Shown here piece after piece: positions 35,342-44,522 of a stretch of 64,000 nucleotides of DNA. The first letter of the stretch is position 1. Each line of letters starts with the position of its first letter. The DNA is from Sialis fuliginosa (taxonomy: Eukaryota > Arthropoda > Insecta > Megaloptera > Sialidae), in contig OY540814.1 of assembly GCA_961205875.1 (NCBI GenBank), forward strand, positions 26,790,151 through 26,854,150. The letters are read 5' to 3'. Position numbers and translations under genes: made by a program. A model generated the notes under the pieces. The model saw only the letters and a program-made list of their open reading frames with translations, was not told the origin of the DNA and searched no databases.

Positions 35342-35830
35342 CTAGCTGCTACCCGCGGCTTCGCTCACGTGGATTTCGAAACCCCCATCTCCATAATATT
35401 TTTTTTCGCCGGATCGAATAAAACTAATTACAACCATTCATATGTAAAAGAGTGTGAAATATATTTTTTTTCTATATTTTATTTTTCATTCATTATGCAA
35501 AATCGTAAATATCTCGACTGCTATGCGAGATAAAGGGTTGTTTTCCTTCTAATACCACACCCTTGTGGTATTTATCCCGCCGGATCGAATATTAAATTAC
35601 AACCCTTCATATGTGACAGGGAGTAAAATATTAATTACTAAAAAAAAATTCCACCCTCTTGAAATTCCTTAGGGGTTGAATTTTCGAGATACGAAGTAGC
35701 CTATGTCCGTCCTCGGGATGCAAGCTATCTCACTGCCAAATTTTATCAAGATCGGTTCAGCGGTTTAGCCGTGAAAAGGTAACAAACAGACAGACAGACA
35801 CATTTTCACTTTTATAATATTAGTATGGAT
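35342..35830 (+). repeat. CCGCGGCTTCGC-headed dispersed repeat
   Basis: The head is ACTAGCTGCTACCCGCGGCTTCGCTCACG. The middle has GGATCGAATAAAACTAATTACAACC, AAATATCTCGACTGCTATGC and ATCCCGCCGGATCGAAT. The tail is AAGATCGGTTCAGCGG, TTTAGCCGTGAAAAGGTAACAAACAGACAGACAGACAC, ending TTATAATATTAGTATGGAT. This is a widespread insect retroposon-like form. The middle is the likely source of the core of the CCCGGG fold-back elements. Confidence 0.55.
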
Positions 35831-35854
35831 TAGTTGACCGGTGGATAAAAAAGT

Positions 35855-35882
35855 AACCTAACCTAACCTAACCTAACCTAAC
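35855..35882. repeat. Interstitial telomere-type repeat (CCTAA)5.5
   Basis: AACCTAACCTAACC... for 28 bp is the reverse of TTAGG, the ancestral insect telomere unit. It starts 25 bp after the end of the 35.3-kb retroposon-like repeat. Confidence 0.6.
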
Positions 35883-36220
35883 TTCAGATTAGTCATAAAA
35901 TGGTCTGGTTTCACGTATTAAATTAAACATCTTTTTGATTATTCGTTTATTAGATACAACACTTAGGTATTTGCACCAGTCTTGAACAATACCCCAGTGT
36001 TGGGTACTTGTTTAATCAAATGTACTAAATAGAAATATTTGTTGATATTTGATTTCTGACTTTAATGACTCATAATCTATGTAAAATCTACTGTAAAACA
36101 GCTTAATTTGATGACAGTCGGCCAATTAGTGTCAAAATGGTAGACATTTAAACTAAATATTAGTGTAATCTATTTATTAATTATATTATCATAGAATCTG
36201 CTTTACATTGATTCAAAATT

Positions 36221-36410
36221 TACTGGTTTTACTTTGTCCATTATTGGAGAAAAATATAAACAAAATGAAGGCTATAATTTAAACAACTATATTTGGGGAC
36301 TTTGGTAATTCAATTAATTTCATATAGAGGTTTTATTAGTAATATGAGTTCATGAGAATTACAAAAAAGAAGCTCTTCAATCCCAAAAAACAGTATACTT
36401 TGCTCTAAAA
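36221..36410. repeat. Dispersed repeat shared with 16.4 kb (copy 2)
   Basis: Same orientation as the 16395-16580 copy. The recognisable stretch is GAGAATTACAAAAAAGAAGC...CCCAAAAAACAGTATACTTTGCTCT. The MADF-encoding part is not present next to it. Confidence 0.45.
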
Positions 36411-37154
36411 GCTGGTTGCTAGTACCTTATTTTAATAATTTTAAAATCTATGATAAAAGCAATATTTGGTACTTACATCTAGTTTTGTTGAGAAGGATAT
36501 CAAATTTCCTATATCTTTCACAAAATGCAAGGATGATATTCAATCTGTGGAATAAATAAAAAATTAAATATATTTTATTCTGTGTAAAAAAATATCAAAT
36601 CTACAAATAGTCGATTTGGTTGATTTGGAATTCAAGCTGTCAGTTATTTTAAAGTTATTAACATATATAAAATACTGCAGTATTATTTGCTATCACTATG
36701 TCTACATACAGAATGTATGTGGTATAAAAACTTTTATCTTTTCTAAGAAACGTTAACTGTCATACGTAAAAAACTTGCAGCATTGCATATTTGAGTTTAT
36801 TATTGATTTTTGATAATATAAATGAGTAACGGTTTTTTTTAGCCAGTGACGCAGCTTTTATTTTTATTGAGGTTACATTGATAGTACGAAATAATTTTCA
36901 TATCACCATTGTTTTAATACCATTGGTGTTTACTTACCGCGCGTGTGAGAAATTTGCTAATTACTTCATGATTCTTCAAGAGAATAGTTATTTAGGTTTG
37001 ATTTTTGTCACCCCATTGTTAGCTAACAAATTTTGTTAATTCCTTTATATTATATTTATTATTATTACCAATTTTTGGTAACAGTTCAGTTTAATGAACT
37101 AGGTGGCTTGTAATGTATCCATAAAATTTCCAAATCTACGATTTTAACGATGTA
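36411..37154. other. AT-rich DNA, nothing supported
   Basis: Only short AT-rich stretches; no frame or repeat stands out. Confidence 0.35.
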
Positions 37155-37299
37155 CAGTGGAACCTCGTTAGTACGTTTTTCGCCATAGCACGTTTTTTTT
37201 AGGTCTTGGCATTCTTCCATAAAACCCCATATTAAAATATTTCGTTAGTACATGTTTCCCCCCCAATTCCTTCAAAAACGTTCTATCGAGGTTTCACTG
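37155..37299. mobile_element. pogo/Tigger-type MITE
   Basis: TA flanks CAGTGGAACCTCGTTAG...CTATCGAGGTTTCACTG. The CAGTGxAACCTCG end is the classic pogo-like terminus. 145 bp with subterminal TTAGTACGT / TTAGTACAT repeats. Confidence 0.75.
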
Positions 37300-37986
37300 T
37301 ATATAAATTAAATGATATATTGACATTTAATTAAGTACAGAACAGAACAACAAAAATATTCATATCTATGTCTTTGATATGCAGGGCAAAAAAATATGAA
37401 AATGTATCTTTGTTTCAGAATGTTTGTTCTTTCAAAGCTGAGACCATAGATATGGAAAATTGACTGAGCGTTCCCTATCCATCCCGAAGACAGAAAATGT
37501 TATAACTTTAAGAAAACCTCTGAAAACGATTGAGAAATACTGGATTGTAATATGCATGGTTAATTAATTACAAGCTAGAAAATTACAGTATACAAATACA
37601 TAAAATTACAAATAAAAACAAAACATATGTAACGTTCGTAAATATTTAAATATTATGAACTATGTGCATGTATATGTGTGCCTACTTTTAATTACGGAAC
37701 ATATGGCAAACAATGCGTGATTGCTCTGTTTTTTAATGAAAACCTCATTACGCATTCAAAACTACGTGCACATGAAATATTGTGTTGCTGTCATTTGCTG
37801 TATATTGTTAGATGCATAATTAGTATATTTGTTCAACAATGTTTTTGTTTCGGGTAAAACATCAGTTATTGCAAACAATATTATACATATAAATAGCAGT
37901 GGCGTACCGAGCTTTGGTTAATTTATTATAACAAAAGTTGTATTTACATGAATACCATTTAATTTTTATACAATTTTATTTAAAAA

Positions 37987-38455
37987 AACATCTGCCAAGT
38001 AAATGCACAGTGCTTCCTCGTGGTTAATTAACCAATTATTCAACAATTTAAATAAAAACTGATAGTGTTTATATAAATTGCCTGGAATTGGTTAATCATT
38101 TAATTTTTATACAATTTTACTAAAAAATATTTTTCTTAAAACGCACCTAAATATTTTTTCGTATATTTTTAATTCTTTGACAATTTCAATCTATATCTAA
38201 ATTTATACAAACGTCAAAATGACATTTTAATATATCCAAGCAAATTTTAATATCAATTTAGAAAAACAAAACACGAATTTTTAAAATAAATTGAGATAAA
38301 TCATTGTAATGGAGTATTTTACAAAAAAACGTTGTAGACCTAGGTATATTATAAGAAATTTAATGCTCTACAAAAAATATTCTATAAAATTTTCACATAA
38401 CATGTGTTGTTCTTGAGATATCTTGAAAAAATTAATATTTTGGGGTGTAGTTTAG
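37987..38455 (-). repeat. GCTTCCTCG-ended dispersed repeat, right half
   Basis: It is the inverse of the 25.5-kb copy: ACATCTGCCAAGTAAATGCA, AGTGCTTCCTCGTGGTTAAT, then AACACGAATTTTTAAAATAA and TTCTTGAGATATCTTGAAAA. Confidence 0.6.
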
Positions 38456-39226
38456 AATTTTTTTATCACTTAGCAGAAGTTTATTTCATTTGTTCTATTA
38501 TTTTTGTAAGTATTTTTGGGTATGCTTTGCACATGAAGCATTTATAGAAACTACGCCACTGATAAATAGATATTAAATGATTAAATATAATTGTGTATAC
38601 AATTTCAATGGGCACTGAAATTATTCATTGATCTGTAATATGGTTAATGATAATTTGCATCAAAACAATGGTTATTGGGTTTACTTTTATAATTGTTTTT
38701 GTTAAGAATTATACCCTTAGAAGCTAAAGTGATTAAATCTTAAAGTTTCGCATGAAACGAGTTATTTTAACATTCTTCCCTCCCTAATTTATATTTCTAA
38801 GTTGGTATTTTTTTATAGCCCCTCAACCAGATTTCATCTGTTTTTCAATTACTACTTTTCGTCTTTTGATTTTATTTTTGTTTATTTATTTATTTTATTT
38901 TTTTCATTCTGTTTTTTTGTAACGACGGATTGGGAAGTTGCTATCGGACCTGGCAATGCAGGTTTAAAATTTAAATACCTCTTTCCTGCGAATTAAATTT
39001 TTTCACAGAACTGGGTAATAAACCTGCGAATCACAATTTGAATATCGCTTTTCTATGAGGATCATTTAAAAAAATTCAAACGATAGGTAAGGTTATCAAA
39101 TTGATTGATTAACTAGAAATAGTCCCCCCCTTTTAAAAAAAATTAGACGGCGCTAATGTTATCTATTTAGTAATAAAGTAAACAAACCAAAAATGTAATA
39201 TATAAATATACGCTAATAAAAATTGA
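38456..39226. other. Region upstream of the small-gene array
   Basis: This would hold the promoter or first exon of paralogue A. GCTAATAAAAATTGAT at 39212-39227 also precedes the ATG of copy C, so it is a conserved 5' leader or promoter-proximal block. No clear TATA/initiator pair was chosen. Confidence 0.3.
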
Positions 39227-39256
39227 TTTTTTTACTTTATTGGAAAGTGTCAGTTG

Positions 39257-39427
39257 GCAGATAAAAATAACGGAACTGGTAATTTCAATGTAAATTCTGG
39301 TAAAGACTCAAACGTCAATGCTAGGGACATTATATCGAAGACTGAAGGTAACACCACTCAAAATGTGGGAGATATAAAAGATTGCAGCAATGTCAACATC
39401 AGTTATAATTCAAACGATAAGAAGTAA
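39257..39427 (+). pseudogene. Paralogue A of the small G/N-rich family, start codon lost
   Basis: From 39257 the frame reads A-D-K-N-N-G-T-G-N-F-N-V-N-S-G-K-D-S-N-V-N-A-R-D-I-I-S-K-T-E-G-N-T-T, then Q-N-V-G-D-I-K-D-C-S-N-V-N-I, and stops at 39425-39427. It is a clear homologue of B and C, but the segment between E-G-N-T and D-I-K is shortened by about eleven residues. At the place of the family ATG the sequence reads AAAGTGTCAG, and GTG there runs out of frame. The frame is open upstream only to 39227 with no ATG. Either this copy is dead at its start, or the 'GTGTCAG' or 'TTGGCAG' is a splice acceptor and the start lies in an upstream exon. The downstream donor, 3' exon and poly(A) signal are preserved. 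Confidence 0.5.
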
Positions 39428-39500
39428 TGACGAATAATTTTTAAAAGCATTTATGTGGGGTTGGACAAATATAGGAAGATCTGTCTTGAAGGGACATTTC

Positions 39501-40019
39501 AGGTATGTTTTAAAAAAAATTATTTTTACTTTGTGTCCATTACTTTGATAATATATTTCATAAACAAAGGTATCAATGTAGTATTGTCTATCCACCCTAA
39601 TTATAATGTTACCTAAGTACCCTTTGTCAGAATTTTTATACATATTTATTATTATACACGTCATTTGATATGATTTTTTTAGGACAACTTTACCAACTGT
39701 CTACTACATACATTTTACCGTTTGCTGTTTGTTAGGATGAAATACTAGACGATCTATAGAAATGTATCTATTTTGGCATCAAAAATTTACTGAGAAAAAA
39801 GTTATTAGACTATTTTATTCTAATTTTCGATAACAGGCCAATTATTAATTATTTTAAAAAATATTTTTTATATGTGTGTCTTATTATTAGTCTTTTCCGC
39901 GATGGGGAAAATATAAAACACTCTAAAGGATTAAAGCCATTTCCAAGTTTGTTTAATTTATTTTAGAATGCATTTTTTCGCTTTTTTGACTGTATTATGT
40001 ATGATGTGATGATAATAAA
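39501..40019 (+). promoter_or_regulatory. Spliced 3' UTR and poly(A) signal of paralogue A
   Basis: After the stop codon the sequence reads TTTCAG|GTATGT (donor after 39502). A likely acceptor is TTTTTTTAG at 39674-39682, because the following sequence (ACATTTTACC...TTTGCTGTTTG...ATTTTGGCATCAAAA) aligns with the last exon of copy C. The GATAATAAAT at 40011-40020 contains AATAAA at 40014. B and C end with the same octamer. Confidence 0.45.
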
Positions 40020-40351
40020 TGCCTTTAAAAAATTAGACTTTTGTATTATTTTTTCCTAATTTATGTAATAATGTAATGTAAATTATATTTTATAATTTGC
40101 AAAATTTTTTGTGAAAAAAAATACATTTTATAAATTATTCGTTTTATTACAGATTACAGGTGATATAAATATTAAATATGTCAAAAATAAAACAAAGTAT
40201 GCCGCACTGATGTAAGTTAATCTTTTATCAATAAAGTAAATATTTGCTAAAATAAATGCATAAAAATACTGATAAAAACGAATACTTAACATTATTTGAA
40301 AGTAATCAACGAACAAAGTTAAACGCATTTAAAAAAATCTATCTGGACAAA

Positions 40352-40600
40352 ATGTCGGATTCAAATCAAGACAGTGGAAGTATAACTGGTGTTTTTAATG
40401 TAAAATCTGATAAAGACACACATATCAACGCAAGGGACATCATATCCAAGAGTGAAGGTAACACTACCATTATTGGTAGTGGAAGTACCCATACAAAGCC
40501 AGTGGAAGATATAAAAGGATGCGAAAATGTGGACATTAAAAGCAGTCATCCTCGTGCAGGACAAAGAACGGTGTGCTGGGAGCATCAAAAGAGAGTTTAA
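40352..40600 (+). CDS. Small G/N-rich protein, tandem paralogue B (82 aa)
   Basis: I do not recognise this gene by name. The 82-residue protein has no signal peptide, membrane segment or zinc-binding pattern. Residues 13-30 carry the family core (T-G-V-F-N-V-K-S-D-K-D-T-H-I-N-A-R-D), 36-45 a G-N-T-T-I-I-G-S-G-S turn, 53-62 D-I-K-G-C-E-N-V-D-I, and 66-78 a tail H-P-R-A-G-Q-R-T-V-C-W-E-H. About 70% of residues match copy C (42.4 kb), and most changes are substitutions with the frame kept, which argues for a protein under selection. I chose the MSD start because paralogue D also starts MS at this point. The frame is open 32 codons further upstream, and copy C also has an in-frame L-x-x-F-K-K-x-Y-L-D-K before it, so a longer N-terminus is possible. 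Alternating small/polar and beta-branched residues suggest a beta-arcade or amyloid-like fold; this is inference. Confidence 0.6.
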   Translation: MSDSNQDSGSITGVFNVKSDKDTHINARDIISKSEGNTTIIGSGSTHTKPVEDIKGCENVDIKSSHPRAGQRTVCWEHQKRV

Positions 40601-40682
40601 ATGAGGTAATTTTTATTATAAGACATGAATTTGACCTAAAATTATATAATGACAATCAGGTATGTCTCTCGTTTTTTGATAC

Positions 40683-41656
40683 AAAACAAGTGCGAGTAGA
40701 ATTCACGCCCTAAGGGTTCCGTACCGTTATGCCAAACTTAATTATTTATAATAGTTAGTTACGTTGACAATGGACCCGATTCCCATAGATTTTAATGATT
40801 TTAGTACACTGTTTTTAAGAGAGAGATCTGGGAAAATGCTTTAAAGATTTTAACTATTTCATGACTGTATAAGGTATACTTAAAACACTGTTTAATATAA
40901 ACCGAATTCAATTTCAGTTTATTATAAGCAAATATCGTCTCTTTTCTTAGAAAAGAGACAATATTATATAATCTATTTAATAGAATATAGAAAAGTTATC
41001 TATATTCTTATCTCTTGCATTTTAATATTAACCGTTAACTTCACGTTCATTAATATGTGCGTTTCTTAGATGGTAAAGACAGTGGCGTCGCTCGGGGTGA
41101 CATCAAGAGCGGAAATCCCCACCGCCAAAAAATCGATATGTTTTATTTTTTACACATTAAGCGGGTATCACCCCTGTGATTTTTTGACGACAAAAAAAAA
41201 TACATTTTTTAAAATAAATTGGATGGTTATCACACTCCTTAAAGACTTTTAATGATGAAAAAATTTTTTTATACACATTTTACTATCTGGAAGCTTAAAA
41301 TAGCCAAAACAATAAGGTAATTTTTAACATATTACACGGCTGGCACCCCCTTAGCGACCTACTGAGTAACCACTCTAATTAATTATTAATAATTAAGAGA
41401 TCTTTCTTAGTGCCAAATGTCAAGATTCTATATCTTGCTTTGAAAGGCCTAATCTTTTTATTGAATTGAGTTAGAAATTTGATTTTGTTACAGGGTTAAA
41501 AGGTAGTGACTCTAGTATTTGATATTAATTCCAACTTGATACATTTAGCCGTTCCTAAGAAAATGGGTCTTGGCGAACAGACCGACAGACAGACGGATAA
41601 CAAAGTGATCCTATAATAATTCCTTTTTTTTCATTTTGAGGTAGGGAACCCTACAA
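40683..41656 (+). repeat. Dispersed retroposon-like repeat (GGGTTCCG type) inside the intron of paralogue B
   Basis: The left end reads AAGTGCGAGTAGAATTCACG...AGGGTTCCGTACCGTTATGC. The right end has GACAGACAGACGGATAACAAAGTGATCC and finishes at GGTAGGGAACCCTAC. This combination is widespread in insect genomes. The copy is interrupted by a TIR element at 41080-41364. Confidence 0.5.
41080..41364. mobile_element. hAT-like MITE nested in the repeat above
   Basis: The ends are CAGTGGCGTCGCTCGGGGTG and, inverted, CAGTAGGTCGCTAAGGGGGT. CAGTG-type ends fit hAT elements. The flanking 8-mers (GGTAAAGA, AGTAACCA) do not match well, so the target duplication is decayed or the boundary is slightly off. 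Confidence 0.4.
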
Positions 41657-42365
41657 ATAGCAAAATACATTTGATCCAACAAGCATATTTAATGCATACT
41701 AAATAGGCCCAAGGTGCAAAATTAATATGAGTCACCCCAACTTTTTTCATATATTTTATATTTAAAATAATACATTTTTGCGATAAACTGCTTAAATGGT
41801 TTGGTTATAAAAATTATTTCGATAAATTTTATTAATAGTAGATAGACGATAATTGTAATATAATACTTTATTGTTTTTTTTTTCTACAGATTCCATTTGT
41901 ACTGTATTTGGGCATCGAAGATATCTACTTGCTTCATGGCTTGTCTATAATTTATGGTGTGTTGATAATAAATGTTTTTGAAAATTTTTACTATTTTTTA
42001 TTTCCTTCCTATACATTATCTTAGGTAAAGGCGTGATAGACCTGTGGACCTCAGTTCAGTTTAAAAAATATTAATTTTATTACAAACGAGAGGTGAGATA
42101 AGGATTCTTAATAACGTCATTTAAAAAGATTACCAAAAATGGAACATTTTTCCATTTGATGTATTTTGAAATACGCAGTTACCCTCGCTTTAAAAATAAC
42201 TTGCCGCGCTTATGTAAGATAACCTATCAGAAGTAAAATAATTATTTGATAAAATATACAAAACAAATATAGATTAAAAGTGCTAATAAAAATTGATACT
42301 TTACATTATTTTAAAAGAATCAAGAAACAAAGTTGTTAAGCACATTTAAAAAATATCTGGACAAA

Positions 42366-42605
42366 ATGTCGGATCCAAATCAAGACAGTGGAAGTAATAC
42401 TGGTGTTTTTAATGTAAAATCTGGTAAAGACACACATATCAATGTAAGGGACATCAAATCCAAGATTGAAGGTAACACTGCCATTATTGGTAGTTTTAAT
42501 ACCCATTCTCAGACAGTTGGAGATATAAAAAATTGTAAAACTGTAAACATTAAACACAATCATCCTGACGCAGGACAAAGAACGGAATGCTGGGAGCCTG
42601 AATAG
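42366..42605 (+). CDS. Small G/N-rich protein, tandem paralogue C (79 aa)
   Basis: This is a 79-residue paralogue of copy B, on the same strand 1.8 kb downstream. The core at residues 13-30 reads T-G-V-F-N-V-K-S-G-K-D-T-H-I-N-V-R-D-I, followed by E-G-N-T-A-I-I-G-S-F-N (35-45), D-I-K-N-C-K-T-V-N-I (53-62) and H-P-D-A-G-Q-R-T-E-C-W-E (66-77). The two cysteines (57 and 75) and the single tryptophan (76) are kept in B. There is no secretion signal, so a cytoplasmic or nuclear protein is expected. The sequence around the start (CTGGACAAAATGTCGGAT) and the 5' leader (GCTAATAAAAATTGA) match other copies. The stop is followed by a conserved CAG|GTATGT donor and a spliced 3' UTR. Function is unknown. 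A regulator acting through amyloid-type or RHIM-like contacts is my preferred hypothesis. Confidence 0.6.
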   Translation: MSDPNQDSGSNTGVFNVKSGKDTHINVRDIKSKIEGNTAIIGSFNTHSQTVGDIKNCKTVNIKHNHPDAGQRTECWEPE

Positions 42606-42952
42606 ATAATTTTTATTATCAGACATTTTTTTATCGAGTTGGGCCTAAAACTATTCACTCAGGTATGTTTCTGGATTTTATTATAAAATAATAATTTTCT
42701 GAAAATATAGTAAAAATGATACTATAATTTTTCTTTCAGATATTTCAGACATCAATGCATTTTCATTTATGACAATGCTTTCCTACATTTTACCATATAT
42801 TAAACATACGTTTAATATATGATTTTACTATTTGCTATTTGGTATAACTACATAATTGCATTTATTTTGGTATCAAAAGTGTCTAATTGCTGGAAAATTA
42901 CTGAATATGAATGCTTTAAAGTATGCAATATTTAATAAGTGTCGATAATAAA
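42606..42952 (+). promoter_or_regulatory. Spliced 3' UTR and poly(A) signal of paralogue C
   Basis: The stop is followed by CACTCAG|GTATGT (exon end 42662). A 77-bp intron ends in TTTTTCTTTCAG at 42739, and GTCGATAATAAATG gives AATAAA at 42947. This is the least disturbed example of the shared 3' structure and helps define it for the other copies. Confidence 0.45.
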
Positions 42953-43211
42953 TGATTGTTCTGAAATTGTGTTATTTTTTATTTATTTCCTATAAAACTG
43001 TAAATGATATCCAACATTGTAATTATTATTATTTAGAGAATAAAAAAAATTCCAAATTTAATTATACAGGGTATATTAATTGGTTCTGATGGTTTTTGAT
43101 AAAAAATAATAGAATAGTTAGTAAAAATAATTGGGTAAAACAAAAACAAATATCTTCGATTAGAAGTGCCATTTAATAAATATTTATCTGTTAACAAAAT
43201 GTAATTTTAAT

Positions 43212-43315
43212 AAAGTTGGAAACGTATGTGTACTGGAGGAACACAATCAAATTCTGGTCCTGTAATATTTGGAAATCAGTATAACACTACAGGAGACAAA
43301 AAAGCCAAAAAATAA
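43212..43315 (+). pseudogene. C-terminal fragment of a D-type paralogue
   Basis: The DNA aligns with codons 48-79 of paralogue D. AAAGTTGGAAACGTATGT is followed by a 2-bp insertion (GT) relative to D, after which the frame resumes as T-G-G-T-Q-S-N-S-G-P-V-I-F-G-N-Q-Y-N-T-T-G-D-K-K-A-K-K-stop. The FNV core module that should lie upstream is absent. The stretch keeps exactly the second module of D, with mostly conservative changes (V to I, N to Y). It is most simply a truncated pseudogene. If the GTATGTGTAC is a splice donor or the piece is a 3' exon, it could instead be part of a spliced gene, but I see no partner exon. Confidence 0.45.
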
Positions 43316-44231
43316 AAAAGAGAAGTGCATAACATATTATACTCTGTTTCATTTAAGATTGCAGTAGTGGGCGGAGATTAAACGGTACGATTCACACAGG
43401 CACTATTCTATGATTAAAAAAAAAATGTATTTACGAGTATATGAAAACTTTAAATAAAATTTGTAATAAATAAAACTCACCTTTGTTTTATGAATATTAG
43501 TATTCTAATATCCAAATGTCTATAATATAATACACATTTTTAGAATAACTAATCCTTAGACAAAGCAAGATAAAGGACAAATAACATTTTTACCTAACGC
43601 TGTTACCACATCGCTCCACGAGTCGTTAAAATTTCATTCAAATTTTAAAATATATGTCAATTGTTTTGAATTATAAAATTAATTAATAATTAATGTTATA
43701 TATTATACGTCTATATTATAAATTTTCAACTGACGTCTCTGGAATAATATGCATGGAAATGACGATGTGACATTTACGAAAAGATGGCCGCCGTAAAATT
43801 TTTGTAACAATTTGAAAATTTTAATTTAATTGCATTTGTTTCGAAGGCAACAAATTGTGTTATTGTGAATCTGCCTGATGCGTATTTTGCTTCCTTTGTT
43901 AGTTACCGCTGCAATATTAAATGAAACAGACTATAGTCGTTATTAACAGAATCATTCGTGAAAATTATAAAAATTGGGTTAAAACAACTCACATTCTGTG
44001 CATTATGGTTAAAAAATTCCTCTTTTTTGTTTATTACTTTTTATTCACCCTGTATAGTAGTTAAATATTTTTATAATGCTTAAATAAACAAGATAAAAAA
44101 TTGATAAAATGGCTAATGAATATACCTTATTGACAAAATTGAAATTATTCAACATAGTTAGACGTTGGGAATACCTCTTTGTAAAAATAAGTGTGCAAAA
44201 TAAAATCTGTGCAAAATAAAATCTGTACAAG

Positions 44232-44522
44232 ATGTCAAAAAAGAATGTTGGTATATTTAATGTGACATCTGGAGGAGATTCGAACATCAATGTTAGAGAT
44301 TTAATATCAAAAGAGATAGGTAATACAAATATAACTAATAGTGGAAATACCCCCGTTCAAAATACAAGTTTTAAAAAAGTTGGGAACGTTTGTACTGGAG
44401 GATCACAATCAAATTCTGGTCCTGTAGTATTTGGAAATCAGAATAATACTACAGAAGAAAAAAAGGAGAAAAATAAGAAGAAAAACAAGAAGAGAAGTGA
44501 AGATGAAGATGATAGTGACTAA
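44232..44522 (+). CDS. Small G/N-rich protein, divergent paralogue D with charged tail (96 aa)
   Basis: The 96-residue protein starts MSKKN. Residues 5-27 share the array core (V-G-I-F-N-V-T-S-G-G-D-S-N-I-N-V-R-D-L-I-S-K). Residues 29-45 continue as I-G-N-T-N-I-T-N-S-G-N-T-P-V-Q-N-T. It then has a second module absent from B and C: V-G-N-V-C-T-G-G (50-57), S-Q-S-N-S-G-P-V-V-F-G-N-Q-N-N-T-T (58-74). It ends in a low-complexity tail of Lys/Glu then Asp/Glu (75-96). The G-P-V-V-F-G-N-Q-N-N stretch resembles RHIM-type amyloid cores in style; that is inference. The charged tail could keep such a protein soluble or act as a nuclear signal. A 16-bp tandem duplication (CAAAATAAAATCTGTG) lies just before the ATG at about 44197-44228. 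An AATAAA follows at 44650. No CAG|GTATGT donor was seen after the stop, unlike A-C. Confidence 0.55.
   Translation: MSKKNVGIFNVTSGGDSNINVRDLISKEIGNTNITNSGNTPVQNTSFKKVGNVCTGGSQSNSGPVVFGNQNNTTEEKKEKNKKKNKKRSEDEDDSD

Larger units (their letters stand above)
40601..41972 (+). promoter_or_regulatory. Spliced 3' UTR and poly(A) signal of paralogue B
   Basis: The stop is followed by AATCAG|GTATGT (exon end 40659) and then a 1.23-kb intron that contains a dispersed repeat and a MITE. The acceptor TTTTTTTTTCTACAG ends at 41889. The last exon is short and ends with GTTGATAATAAATG (AATAAA at 41967). The donor hexamer and poly(A) context equal those of A and C. Confidence 0.45.

Noticed and set aside
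40361-40588. Minus-strand frames opposite paralogues B and C (75 and 96 codons)
   Set aside because: They are antisense shadows of conserved plus-strand genes. The splice donor, poly(A) signal and start context all support the plus strand.
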